Assembly: GCA_030425385.1 (NCBI GenBank)
Contig: JAUIAH010000028.1
Coordinates: 40,605 to 104,604 of the forward strand
DNA: 64,000 bases
Reading direction: 5' to 3'
Origin: Verrucomicrobiia bacterium
Lineage (GTDB): Bacteria; Verrucomicrobiota; Verrucomicrobiia; Verrucomicrobiales; DEV007
The notes under the pieces were generated by a model. It had not been told where the DNA came from, searched no databases, and saw only the letters and a program-made list of their open reading frames with translations. Shown piece after piece: positions 22,196 through 31,900 of the stretch. The translations under genes and the position numbers were made by a program. Positions within the stretch are counted from its first letter, which is position 1; each line of letters opens with the position of its first letter.

Positions 22196-24001
22196 CTACT
22201 TCTCGATGACGAACTCGTCGCGGAGCTTGCCGTCGATATCGTAAGCTTTGTAGACGAGGCGATCGCCATCAATCATGAGATCGAGCGCTTGGAAGGTTGG
22301 CGTGTTCGTCATGCCGAATTCGGTGTAATCGCGTTTGTCTTGCTGGTACATCTTGGTGCCAGAAACGGAGACGACGTAGATGGTGCCTTCCTTGGCGGAA
22401 CCGACGCGTTTGCCATCTTTCATCGGGAAGGTGCGCAGGTAAGCGTGGTCGTGGCCTTGGAGCGCGACGTCCACATGATGCTTGTCAAAGAGATCCCCCC
22501 ACAGCTTGCGGATGTCCGCATTGTCCCGGGACGGCGCGGAGGAATACGCGGGGTGGTGGTAGATGGCGAATTTCCAAGTGGCATCGCTCTCACCAAGCGT
22601 GCGATCAAGCCAAGCGGTCTGCGTCTTGGGATCAATGTTGGTGTCGAGGACGACAAAGAGGGCGTTGCTGTATTCGAAGGAATAGGCTCGCTCTTTCTCC
22701 ACGTCATCTGGCCCATTCTCTAACAAATTCATGAGTTCGAGATACATGGTAGGATGGCCGCCCTGATTCTCGTGGTTTCCGATGGCGGGAACGAGCTGTT
22801 TGTGCTCGTAAACACCCTTACAATTATACCAGAAGGCATCCCAATCATCACGGTCATTGCCTCGATCCACAAGATCTCCGGCCATGATGTAGAAGGAAGC
22901 ATCCGGGCGCATGCGATTGGCTAGATCAAGGAGGGATCCCCAGCGATAGAGCCCATTCTGCGCATCGCCCATGTAGATGAAGGAGAACGGCTGGGTCTTG
23001 GATGGTGCGGTGGTGAATTCAGCGAGTTCCGTCCACCCATCTTCGGATCCATCGCCGATGGAATACACGTAAGTCGTGTTTGGCTCCAGCCCGTTGAGAT
23101 CGACCCGGTGCAGATGAATGATAGGGTCATTGATAATGTCAGGTGTTTCCATGGTGCGCGTGACGGCTTCAAGACGCTGGAGTGGCTTGGGCTGGAAGCG
23201 ATTGTAGAGTGCCTTCTTCTGATAGAGGATCGCGCCCTGTTTCACCTTGGGAGAGGTTCGCCACTGGATGGTCTGCGTGGTTTGCGGATCACTGGTCCAG
23301 TTGAGGAAGACTTGATCCGGTTGAGTGCTGCTCACATGATTCGTCCAGCGGAAATACTGGACGAGGCGAGCATCCTTCGCACTTTGAGATTCGGTGCGGA
23401 TCATGAGCTGATCCTTCAGTTCCTCAGGGACGTCAGGAAGCCTTTCGTCAGCATCCACGTAGGGCTTCTCATCTTTCTTAAACGTGCCGAGACGCAGAGT
23501 GGCAGGATACAAACTGGAAACCTGAATGCGATCACCATCATTCACAGGCGACATGGTGACAATGTAATGGCGCCCCCGTCCGAAGGAGTTCACGCCCAGC
23601 CCGATCACTCCAGCTTCAAACTCTTTCTCCCAGACATCGAACTGGTTGCGCCCGACATTCATGAGAATCCCCGTGAGGTCGAAGCCACGGTCGCGCATCC
23701 AGAAAGGCTCCGATCCAATGGAGCGGTCACGGATGATGGACACCTTGACCGGCACATTGACCTTGAAGGTGATATGCTGGCTGCCGAGCACGAGCTTCTC
23801 GCGATCTGTGAGGATCTTGTAGATGTCGTAGGCTTTGAGAGCCTTCAGTTCTTCCTCCTTGAATTTCTCTTTCAGGCGGGTAGCGATGCCAGCCACGGTA
23901 TCGTGCACCGAGGGATACTGACCCACATGGGCCAAGGCTCCATTGCTGAAGAAAGCCGCGGCGAAGCAGCTGAGGAGAATGCGAGAGACGATGGATTTCA
24001 T
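22196..24001 (-). CDS. Secreted purple-acid-phosphatase-like metallophosphoesterase
   Basis: 601 aa from the ATG at 24001, chosen because it opens a signal peptide (MKSIVSRILLSCFAAAFFSN, cleavage after GALA). A fibronectin-III-like N-domain (DQVFLNWTSDPQTTQTIQWR) precedes the catalytic domain with metal motifs YMGDAQ, AGDLVDRGND, GNHENQGG and LQGHDHAY. This is the purple acid phosphatase order. Acts on extracellular phosphoesters. Part of a minus-strand run with the OB-fold and vWA genes upstream. Confidence 0.88.
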   Translation of the reverse strand: MKSIVSRILLSCFAAAFFSNGALAHVGQYPSVHDTVAGIATRLKEKFKEEELKALKAYDIYKILTDREKLVLGSQHITFKVNVPVKVSIIRDRSIGSEPFWMRDRGFDLTGILMNVGRNQFDVWEKEFEAGVIGLGVNSFGRGRHYIVTMSPVNDGDRIQVSSLYPATLRLGTFKKDEKPYVDADERLPDVPEELKDQLMIRTESQSAKDARLVQYFRWTNHVSSTQPDQVFLNWTSDPQTTQTIQWRTSPKVKQGAILYQKKALYNRFQPKPLQRLEAVTRTMETPDIINDPIIHLHRVDLNGLEPNTTYVYSIGDGSEDGWTELAEFTTAPSKTQPFSFIYMGDAQNGLYRWGSLLDLANRMRPDASFYIMAGDLVDRGNDRDDWDAFWYNCKGVYEHKQLVPAIGNHENQGGHPTMYLELMNLLENGPDDVEKERAYSFEYSNALFVVLDTNIDPKTQTAWLDRTLGESDATWKFAIYHHPAYSSAPSRDNADIRKLWGDLFDKHHVDVALQGHDHAYLRTFPMKDGKRVGSAKEGTIYVVSVSGTKMYQQDKRDYTEFGMTNTPTFQALDLMIDGDRLVYKAYDIDGKLRDEFVIEK

Positions 24002-24096
24002 GGAGAATGGGAGCGTTAAACGCCCGGGACGTTCCGTGGTAGCATTTGGAATCGAGAAATGGAAATCAACCGGAATTTCCCGAAGCTTGGGAAAAG

Positions 24097-24627
24097 TCAC
24101 GGCTTTCCACCGTCATCGAAGAACTGACCTGGATCCACTGGCGTGGATTCCCCCTTGGTGGGCGCCGCCTTCTTGGGGGGCGTTGGCGTTGGCGGATTGT
24201 CAGAGTTGGGAATGTTCGCGGAGCTCGACGTTGAGTCCGCTTCATCTTTCTCAGCAAGAATCCTGATCTGATCGGGCGAACGGAGTTTGACTTGATACTG
24301 ATCGCGATACGTCTCAATGAAGCCCGTGATCTCCACCATCTGCCCGCGGTAACGCTCGATAGGAGGCTTGCCTTTGAAAGTAGCCACCGCTTCCGGGAAG
24401 CAGACAATGACGAAACGCCCATCCGTGAAGTTGAGAAACTGAATGCCGTACTTGGACTGGCCGGTACGGATGACTTTGCCCTTCACCGTGGCCACCTTGC
24501 CTAACTGCGCGGCGATCTGGTCGACCTCTGCGACAGGAATGCTGTCCTTCTTCTCCTCGCCGAGCGCCGGAAGGAGACTAACAAGGCACCCCAAGGCGAC
24601 AAGGAAAGCGTTAGCGAGCCTCTTCAT
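24097..24627 (-). CDS. Secreted OB-fold protein
   Basis: About 176 aa from the Met at 24627, giving the signal peptide MKRLANAFLVALGCLVSLLP. One OB-fold of the tRNA-anticodon type (VATVKGKVIRTGQSKYGIQF, YRGQMVEITGFI, YQVKLRSPDQIRIL) is followed by a Pro/Ser/Thr-rich tail. Such exported OB-folds bind nucleic acid or oligosaccharide, and the ligand is unknown. The start overlaps the 3' end of the vWA gene, indicating translational coupling. Confidence 0.75.
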   Translation of the reverse strand: MKRLANAFLVALGCLVSLLPALGEEKKDSIPVAEVDQIAAQLGKVATVKGKVIRTGQSKYGIQFLNFTDGRFVIVCFPEAVATFKGKPPIERYRGQMVEITGFIETYRDQYQVKLRSPDQIRILAEKDEADSTSSSANIPNSDNPPTPTPPKKAAPTKGESTPVDPGQFFDDGGKP

Positions 24628-26395
24628 CGTATTTGTCATCGCCAAAGCGTAAGGCGCGTTTGCCTGTGTAAGTCTTGCCCTCGTAGACTATGCTAAAGTC
24701 GCCACCGGTCTTCTGTGCCAACTCCGCGAGGCGCGCTGCGACCGTCCCTGGCACTTCCATGGCAATCGTATTGACCGCTACCCCGACGGGCACGAGCTCG
24801 ACCATGGATTGGAGAAATGTTTCCCACGCCTTGGTATTCTTGATGAATTCCGCCACGTATTCTTCGTAACTCGCATTGGGCATATTGATATAATCCTGAC
24901 ACATACCGTCCGTGAGCAAGAAGACGAGGTCTGGCTTGGGGGAGATGCCCATGGCGGGACGGAAGCCGCTCATCCATATCGTGCCGCCACCCGTTGCTTG
25001 CCCCGCAAGGGCCATGCCCTGAATGGCATCGATGGTCGCCTGTTTATTCTTCTTGCTCGCATCATACCAAGTGACATCGAGGCTGATGTCTTGCATGCCC
25101 TGCCGCCCGACCACTGCCCGATCCCCAGGGCGTTCGCCTTGCAGCCAGGGCATGCCGGAAAAGAAGATGACGGTGTAGCGCATGGAAGGGTCCAGTTTAT
25201 TGATCGATTCCACCAATTCCCGCTTCAACACTTCGCGTCGCGTTTCCCCTTCGACATTCCCACTATTCATGCTGTAGGAGAAATCGACGATGTAACAAAC
25301 GCGCTTGGCTTTCTTCTCCTCACCAAAGAATTGAACGGAACCCCCACCGCCGCCGCCCATGCCATCGCCCCAACCGCTACCCATGCCGAAACTATCCCCC
25401 GCCCCAAGAATATCGTCGGTGATGTTCTCAATCTCGATCTCTGGAACGGCCAATGGTGAGGTGGTCTTGGCCGCCAATACCTGCGCTCGACTGGCACTCG
25501 ACGATGACGGTCGTTGCGGGAGATTCTGAGCGATGGCTTTCTTCTCCACCTTCTCGGTCATCGTCTCTGGAGCCTTCATCGCCATGATGACAGACGGCTC
25601 TGGCAACGGGCCTGGTTTGAGGATCCAGAAAAGGCAGAGGAGAATGACGAGGGCATGGAGAATGCCCGCGAAGAGAACGGAAACGACTCGATTCTTCTTC
25701 TTGGCCTCCTGCTGACTGCGCTCCATCCGCTGGGCCAAGGAGGCAGCCGACCACGCGGTGGCCTCGGGAACCGCGACTTGAGGCGCCACGGCTTGCGCTG
25801 TTTGCCGGACCGGGGCCGCCCCCGTCACCAATGCGGGTGCGGCGATCCCTTCCCTTTCAGAATCGGGCTCAGGTTCAGTCTCGAATTCAGCCTCAGGTTC
25901 GGGCTCGGAAATCGTGGTCGGCTCCAGATCTGACGCGGCTACCGGAGCGCGGGGCTCCTCAGGAATCGCGACCACGGGAGCGCCAGCAGATGGAACAGCA
26001 GGCAACTCCCCTTCAAGAGCGGCTTCGAAAGCGGCATCCTGAAAGGTTTCATCCAGCACCGTGGCGGTGGTGTAGTGTTTCCGTGCATCCTCAGAGAGCC
26101 CCAGCGTTTGAAAGATCTGCGCCTTCAGCCAGTGTGCCCTGGCATCACTCTTGTCGCGGCGCAGTGCCCGATCCACGAGGGGCGCGGCCTTCGATGGGTG
26201 CGCAGGAAGCAGGCGCTCGGCCGCAAAGAGTTCGTCATCTGCCTCTAGAGGGACCGCGGGTGCCGCCAAGAGGAGATCCATCGCTCCATCGGTATCACCT
26301 TCTTCTTCAAGGAGTTCGACAAGATGCCGACGGGTCTCCCAGTTATCCGGACTCGCGTCGAGGGCCGTCCGGAGGATCTTCAAAGTCTTGTTCAT
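24611..26395 (-). CDS. Membrane-anchored vWA protein with TPR-like N-domain
   Basis: 594 aa from the ATG at 26395 (MNKTLKILRTALDASPDNWE). An N-terminal helical repeat region of TPR type is followed by an acidic Glu/Pro linker, a membrane segment (VVSVLFAGILHALVILLCLF), a Gly-rich stretch, and a C-terminal vWA domain with MIDAS motif DFSYS (VCYIVDFSYSMNSGN). An upstream in-frame start at 26506 is possible but lies inside the 56-bp repeat. Likely an envelope scaffold. Coupled to the OB-fold gene downstream. Confidence 0.8.
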   Translation of the reverse strand: MNKTLKILRTALDASPDNWETRRHLVELLEEEGDTDGAMDLLLAAPAVPLEADDELFAAERLLPAHPSKAAPLVDRALRRDKSDARAHWLKAQIFQTLGLSEDARKHYTTATVLDETFQDAAFEAALEGELPAVPSAGAPVVAIPEEPRAPVAASDLEPTTISEPEPEAEFETEPEPDSEREGIAAPALVTGAAPVRQTAQAVAPQVAVPEATAWSAASLAQRMERSQQEAKKKNRVVSVLFAGILHALVILLCLFWILKPGPLPEPSVIMAMKAPETMTEKVEKKAIAQNLPQRPSSSSASRAQVLAAKTTSPLAVPEIEIENITDDILGAGDSFGMGSGWGDGMGGGGGGSVQFFGEEKKAKRVCYIVDFSYSMNSGNVEGETRREVLKRELVESINKLDPSMRYTVIFFSGMPWLQGERPGDRAVVGRQGMQDISLDVTWYDASKKNKQATIDAIQGMALAGQATGGGTIWMSGFRPAMGISPKPDLVFLLTDGMCQDYINMPNASYEEYVAEFIKNTKAWETFLQSMVELVPVGVAVNTIAMEVPGTVAARLAELAQKTGGDFSIVYEGKTYTGKRALRFGDDKYDEEAR

Positions 26396-26476
26396 GGCAA
26401 CGGCATCGAAGGGATCGGTATTCGACCCGCCATCTTGGCATTGCCCCTGGGCGATTACCAGGAAAACCCGTCGAAG

Positions 26477-26592
26477 GCTCTTCCGCTCCACTGCAAGGTC
26501 AATCATAATAAGGTCTGACCCTAATTTGGTTCGCTCTTCCGCTCCACTGCAAGGTCAATCGTAATAAGGTCTGACCCTAATTTGGTTCGCTG
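26477..26592. repeat. 56-bp tandem duplication with REP-like core
   Basis: Two units (26477-26532 and 26533-26588) differ by one base and contain AATAAGGTCTGACCCTAATT. It lies at the 5' end of the vWA gene and ahead of the divergent protease gene. The core resembles short repeats found at REP/transposon ends. May carry promoters for both genes. Confidence 0.8.
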
Positions 26593-26667
26593 GAGTCTCG
26601 CTGCGATGAGTTGGCGAGCTGTTCACCTGGGTCTTGTTCTCGACGATCTTGAGCGCATAGTCGCCTC

Positions 26668-28938
26668 ATGTTGCCACGACTCGCAGGTGCTACGTGTTCA
26701 CTGGTGTTGGTGAATGTGCTCGTGGCGATGTGCTGCGCAGCTTTGGGGGAACGCGATCGCGTACCTGTTGCTGAGGCCACGCCCAAGATTGTTGGCGGTA
26801 AGGAAGCGGAACGCGGGAAGTATCCTTGGATGGTCGCCCTTCGCTTGAAGGACGCCGAGGACCACTTCGAAGGGCACTTCTGTGGAGGCACACTGATCCA
26901 CCCCTACTGGGTCCTTACGGCAGCCCATTGCCTGGAAGGGGTGGAGACTCATGACCTGCAGGTCGTGATTGGGGCCCACGATCTTCGTGACGCTACCAAT
27001 ACCCAGGTGATCGATGTCGTCGACATCATCACTCACGATTCCTACCAAGACGACACCCCTGGGAGTGACATCGCGTTGCTTCTCCTGGCAGTAGCGCCGT
27101 CTCCATTGCCTGCCATCATCGACCTAGCTTCCGATCCCGACACCCATCCACCCGGTTCTAGCGGAATCATCTTGGGCTGGGGCCGGACGATCGATGAGGA
27201 TCGGAACTCTTCGCCACCCGTCCTTCAATCTGCTCGTGTCCCGTATGTCTCGGTCGATGTGGCCAATGAACCAGATGCCTATGACGGTGACGTTCTGGAG
27301 TCGATGATTCCAGCCGGTCAAACAGGGGTCGACACATGCTCAGGCGACTCTGGAGGGCCGCTCGTGAACATGCATCCGGCGACCGGAAAGTTTGAGTTGG
27401 TTGGCGTAACCTCGTCCGGCGCTGGCTGCGGACTGCCTAACAAATACGGAATCTACACACGCGTGACGACGTTTCTTCCTTGGATCAAGTCCTTCATCAG
27501 CCCAAACCTGGCCCGCTGGGAGGCAGCACACCAGACGTCCCTGAACGGAAACGAACGGAACGATGGCGATCAGGATGGCCAGGCCGACCTGTTAGAATTT
27601 GCGGGAAACGCCGATCCATTCTCGCCCGCATCGATGGCGCAGATGACTTCGGAGCCAGCGCTGGATGGCGTGGCGATGGCGACATACTCTCGCTATCGAT
27701 TCCCTTCCGAAATCTCCTATGCCGCGCAGTGGACTCCGTCCCTCCATTTCGAAACCGACTGGAGAGATGCCGCGGTCGTTGACGTCATTGCGGATGAGAT
27801 TAGTCCGTATTTGGAGCGGGTCACGGTTCGGGCCGCTTCACCCGGATCCATGGGGTTCTTTCGCATGACTGCTAGCGTCAACCAAATCTTCGTGCCTTCC
27901 ATCGAATCCCTTCGGCATCCTGGCTTTAAGATTCGGACGATCACACCGCACGATCTCCCCGCCACCGAGGAGGGCTCGGGCAAACGAAAGCTGTTTCATC
28001 TACAGCCATCCGTGGAGTCGACGATGATCAATCTCACGGTCCGAACGAGCGCGTTCACACCCCTCGTTCGCTTACTGCCAGTGGGCGAAGGGGCTGCGTT
28101 GGCTACAGCCATTGGAGATGGTGCTAGGATCCACTATCAAACAGCCGCAGAGCAGGCGTATCTCATCGAAATCAGTTCCTCCACCGAGTCCGATCTTGGT
28201 AGATTCACCCTGGCATTATTCGACGATTTGGATCTGAATCGGCTTCAAACGATTGCGTCCGGAGCGGAGGTTGGTAGCGCACTCACGGAGACCCATCCCT
28301 TTGACCCTATCTATCTTCCAGACGAGTACCACAAAGAGGACTACTTGCTATCCGCCACACCGGGCACATTTCTGGAACTCACGATGACCTCCACAGCCAT
28401 CGATCCGTTTCTTGCCGTGGTCAACGCCGAGACCGGAGTCGCGGTGGACTACGATGATGACAGTTTCGCAGCAAACCAACTCCACGCTTACCTAACACTT
28501 GTCGTTCCAGAAAGCACCGCGCCGCTTCTCGTGCGGACCTCCACGGCCGAACCCCTGACGACAGGGGCTTACACCCTCACGGCGAATCCCGGACCAGAGG
28601 TCGCGGTAGGCACCGATAAAGGAGGCGCACTCTCGGCCACTGACCCGGTGAATTCCGATGGCTCGCACCGCGACACTTACCTCCTCACCGGCCATACCTT
28701 CGGTCGAGCACTCACCGTGTCCCTCAACTCAACGGCGATCGATGCTTACCTGCAGGTCTTCGATGGCAACAACACGCTACTACACGCCAATGACGATATC
28801 CCAGGGCAAGAGACCACCAACGCATCCCTCACCTTCACTCCTACTAAAGGGAGATACTATCTCATTCAAGCCACGTCGTTCTCCGGCGACGAGACCGGCA
28901 ACTACACACTTCACGTCACCCCAGCCGATGCCGAGTGA
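26668..28938 (+). CDS. Secreted trypsin-like (S1) serine protease with PPC-type tail
   Basis: 756 aa. Signal peptide, then propeptide and mature start IVGG (41-44). Catalytic triad visible: H87 in LTAAHC, D134 in SDIALL, S228 in GDSGGP. The Cys pairs expected for chymotrypsin-fold proteases are largely present. Residues about 430-756 form repeated beta-sandwich modules of the bacterial pre-peptidase type (FDDLDLNRL, YLLTGHTFGRALTVSLNSTA). An extracellular protease. Convergent with the RHS gene. Confidence 0.92.
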   Translation: MLPRLAGATCSLVLVNVLVAMCCAALGERDRVPVAEATPKIVGGKEAERGKYPWMVALRLKDAEDHFEGHFCGGTLIHPYWVLTAAHCLEGVETHDLQVVIGAHDLRDATNTQVIDVVDIITHDSYQDDTPGSDIALLLLAVAPSPLPAIIDLASDPDTHPPGSSGIILGWGRTIDEDRNSSPPVLQSARVPYVSVDVANEPDAYDGDVLESMIPAGQTGVDTCSGDSGGPLVNMHPATGKFELVGVTSSGAGCGLPNKYGIYTRVTTFLPWIKSFISPNLARWEAAHQTSLNGNERNDGDQDGQADLLEFAGNADPFSPASMAQMTSEPALDGVAMATYSRYRFPSEISYAAQWTPSLHFETDWRDAAVVDVIADEISPYLERVTVRAASPGSMGFFRMTASVNQIFVPSIESLRHPGFKIRTITPHDLPATEEGSGKRKLFHLQPSVESTMINLTVRTSAFTPLVRLLPVGEGAALATAIGDGARIHYQTAAEQAYLIEISSSTESDLGRFTLALFDDLDLNRLQTIASGAEVGSALTETHPFDPIYLPDEYHKEDYLLSATPGTFLELTMTSTAIDPFLAVVNAETGVAVDYDDDSFAANQLHAYLTLVVPESTAPLLVRTSTAEPLTTGAYTLTANPGPEVAVGTDKGGALSATDPVNSDGSHRDTYLLTGHTFGRALTVSLNSTAIDAYLQVFDGNNTLLHANDDIPGQETTNASLTFTPTKGRYYLIQATSFSGDETGNYTLHVTPADAE

Positions 28939-28973
28939 GCCATGAAACGCGTCAACGTGGATTACGAGGCCCG

Positions 28974-31900
28974 TCACTTGGAGCATCCAATTTCTTCTTC
29001 GCCCGTCTCGATACCGACATTCTTTCCGCATTCGACGACCACGTCGATAATCTTAAAGACTTTCCCGGAGGCTTCTTTGGCCGCGTCACCTCCTGATCCA
29101 GCGAGGAACTTCCAGACGCCACCAATGGCTTCGTCACGTTTATCATCGAGATAGTCTTCCACCTTACCTTTCACATACTCACAGGCCGATGGCGGCCAAT
29201 CGGGAATGGGAATCAGATCGATCACACAATCTACCGAATCGCCTAACGGATCCGTTGACTCCACATTGATGACCCCTTTGACCACACCGCCCCAGAGATT
29301 TCCGACACACTCGGAAAGGCTACAGAGTGTTTCTACAAGCGCTAGATTCGCATCGAAGAGCCCTTGCTCCAAAGCAGCCGTTGTCCCAAGGGGATCCGTG
29401 AAACTGCCAGGGTTATTTCCCACATAACGATAGAGATTGAAATCGCCACCATGCATGCGGATGGGATCTTCTTGCGTGAATCTCCCGATGAGCGGGTCGT
29501 AGAAGCGCATCCGATTGTCGTAAAGACCGATCTCCGATAAGTAAGGGCGTGCTCCAAATCGCACAGGCTCATCGGCGGCGGGGGTATTGCCCGGCTGCAG
29601 ATTCCCAAACGCATCATAATCGACCCAGGACAAAAGCGCGCCGTTCTCATCCGTGATCCCCCGTATCGAGCCCAGGTGATCCTGGAGAAACCAACGCTCG
29701 CCGGTAGCCTCGCGCCAAACCCCGTGAACTCTATCCACCTGATCCACTTCATAAAAATACATCGCCGAGGGCTCATCGGCACCGTCGGCGAATTCTGCAA
29801 TGGGCATGTAGCGATCATGAACGATCCAGGTGACCGTTCCATTAATCTCGCGCCAGATCATCCTATCAAAGAAGTCATAGTCGAATCGAAGGACATCTGA
29901 GGCAGCCGCGCCATTGCTAGGATGCACCGTCGCTTCGATCAATCGATTACGATGATCGTAAGCGAAATGCGTTTCTTCGCCCGTAGTCGTGTCTGTTCGC
30001 CGTGTGATATTGCCCTCCGCATCGTAGAGAAACGAGAGATTCCCGATGGAGGTGATGCGGTTGGCATCCCCAATCACGGCGGCCGTTGTCAACACATGTG
30101 ACGATGTCCGATTCCCAGCATCGTCATAACTGTAGGTCTCGTCTGGGTAAGAGGCCTTCGTGTGCGTGGCCGATGTCATTTGGCCCATCCCGTCATAGGC
30201 ATAGGTCGCGGCGTTGGCTGCTTGCGTCACCGATGTCAAGCGATTCTCTGCATCGCGCGCATACACCAATTCAGAAGCAGGATCTAGCAGTGCTCCAGCA
30301 CTATCTTCATGACGAATACTCGCAATGCGTCCCGTGGAATCGTAGGTATAGCGCGAAATAGAATGCGTGGTTCCACCGGTTCCAATCTTCCGATGCAGAT
30401 GATTGATCGTCCCGTCATCATTACGGCGCACTTGGATCACATTGTTCTTTCCACCAGTCCCAGGACGTTCCCAGCGGTGATGTGACGTTCTTCCCCCAAA
30501 GTAATCGGCTTCAAGACGCCCTATCTCCACACCATTGGCCCTCAGAATCACCCGATCCGCTGACGGCGTGGCATCGCCTCTCTCCGTCCAATTGTATTCA
30601 ATGCGCCAATTGACCTGGCCATGATATGACGTGACGGCATTGTTCGGACGAGGTGTGGTGCCACCAAAGTCGATGGTGTGCACGGTCGTCCCTTGGGTAT
30701 CGATCACCTTATCCAAGGCTCCAGAGCCCCCTGAATACGTCAGTTCCATTTCGCGCACCACTGCTCCCGTACCATCGTGCCAGCGCTCGAATTGGAGTCG
30801 CCGGTTCTCGTCATACACAAAGGTGCGTCTCAAGCCATTCCGATTGACCATTTCAGACACATTGCCAACGGCATCATAAGCTGCGGTGGCGATCCCTCCC
30901 GCATCATCCGTGAGTGACGTGACCCGATTCATGGCATCATAGCCATACGTCGTCATGTTGTTGTTAGGATCGGTGATGGTGCTCAGGTTACGATTAGGGT
31001 CATAGGATGGGATGATCTGCTTTCCATTCGACATCGTATAGGATTCGAGCACACCGTCGCTACTCACCTTGAGGGAGTCTGTATTGCCCAAACGATCCGT
31101 CCGCTCATAAGAACCATCTGGCTGCTCGACGGCGGTAAGGCTATTCCCATTGGGATCTTCCTGATCCAAGGGAACCCCGCTGCGATCATAAACAAACGCG
31201 TAGTCTTGCCCCCGAGCATCCGTTCCTCCTTTGGGCTGACCACTCTTGGTGAACTCAACGGCTACGTCATAACCGATCGTATCACTGACACCAGCAAACA
31301 AGCCATTGGCGTCGTAGCGATAGTTGAGAGCGTACCCAGAACCCGTGTCATCTTCACTCGCGATGAGCAGACCCTCTGGTGAATAGCGATTGTTCTCTGC
31401 CTGCGCGGTGGGAGGATCATACTTGGTCAACTTCCCCATCTCGTCATACTCGAAATCCCACACGCGATTTCGGAAATCACGAACCTTGGTTAGATTTCCC
31501 GCGTCATCATAAGTGTAGTCGAGGCGATTGGCCCCCGCGATGCCCGTGGTTAGTGGGAGCTTGTAGCGGGTGAGCTGCCCCCGCTCGTTATAGGTCATTT
31601 CATAACGTTCCCCGCGCGCATCGATCACCGCCGTCTGCTTGTCTGGGTTGGCGGGATCTCCGTATTCCAATGTCGTGACATTTCCCATCGGATCCGTACG
31701 CTGGATGACGTTGCCTCGTTCGTTGTAGACCACATTCGTGGTGTTGCCTCGCCGATCCGTCACGCTCCCAGTGAAACTAGCAGGATCCCAGTTGACTTCA
31801 TGGCGATTACCAGCCTCATCAATCGTGGCAATCAGACGGCCGCTATCGTTGTCATATTCGTAGCGCACGGGCATCCTTCCCAAAGGATCCATGATGCCGT

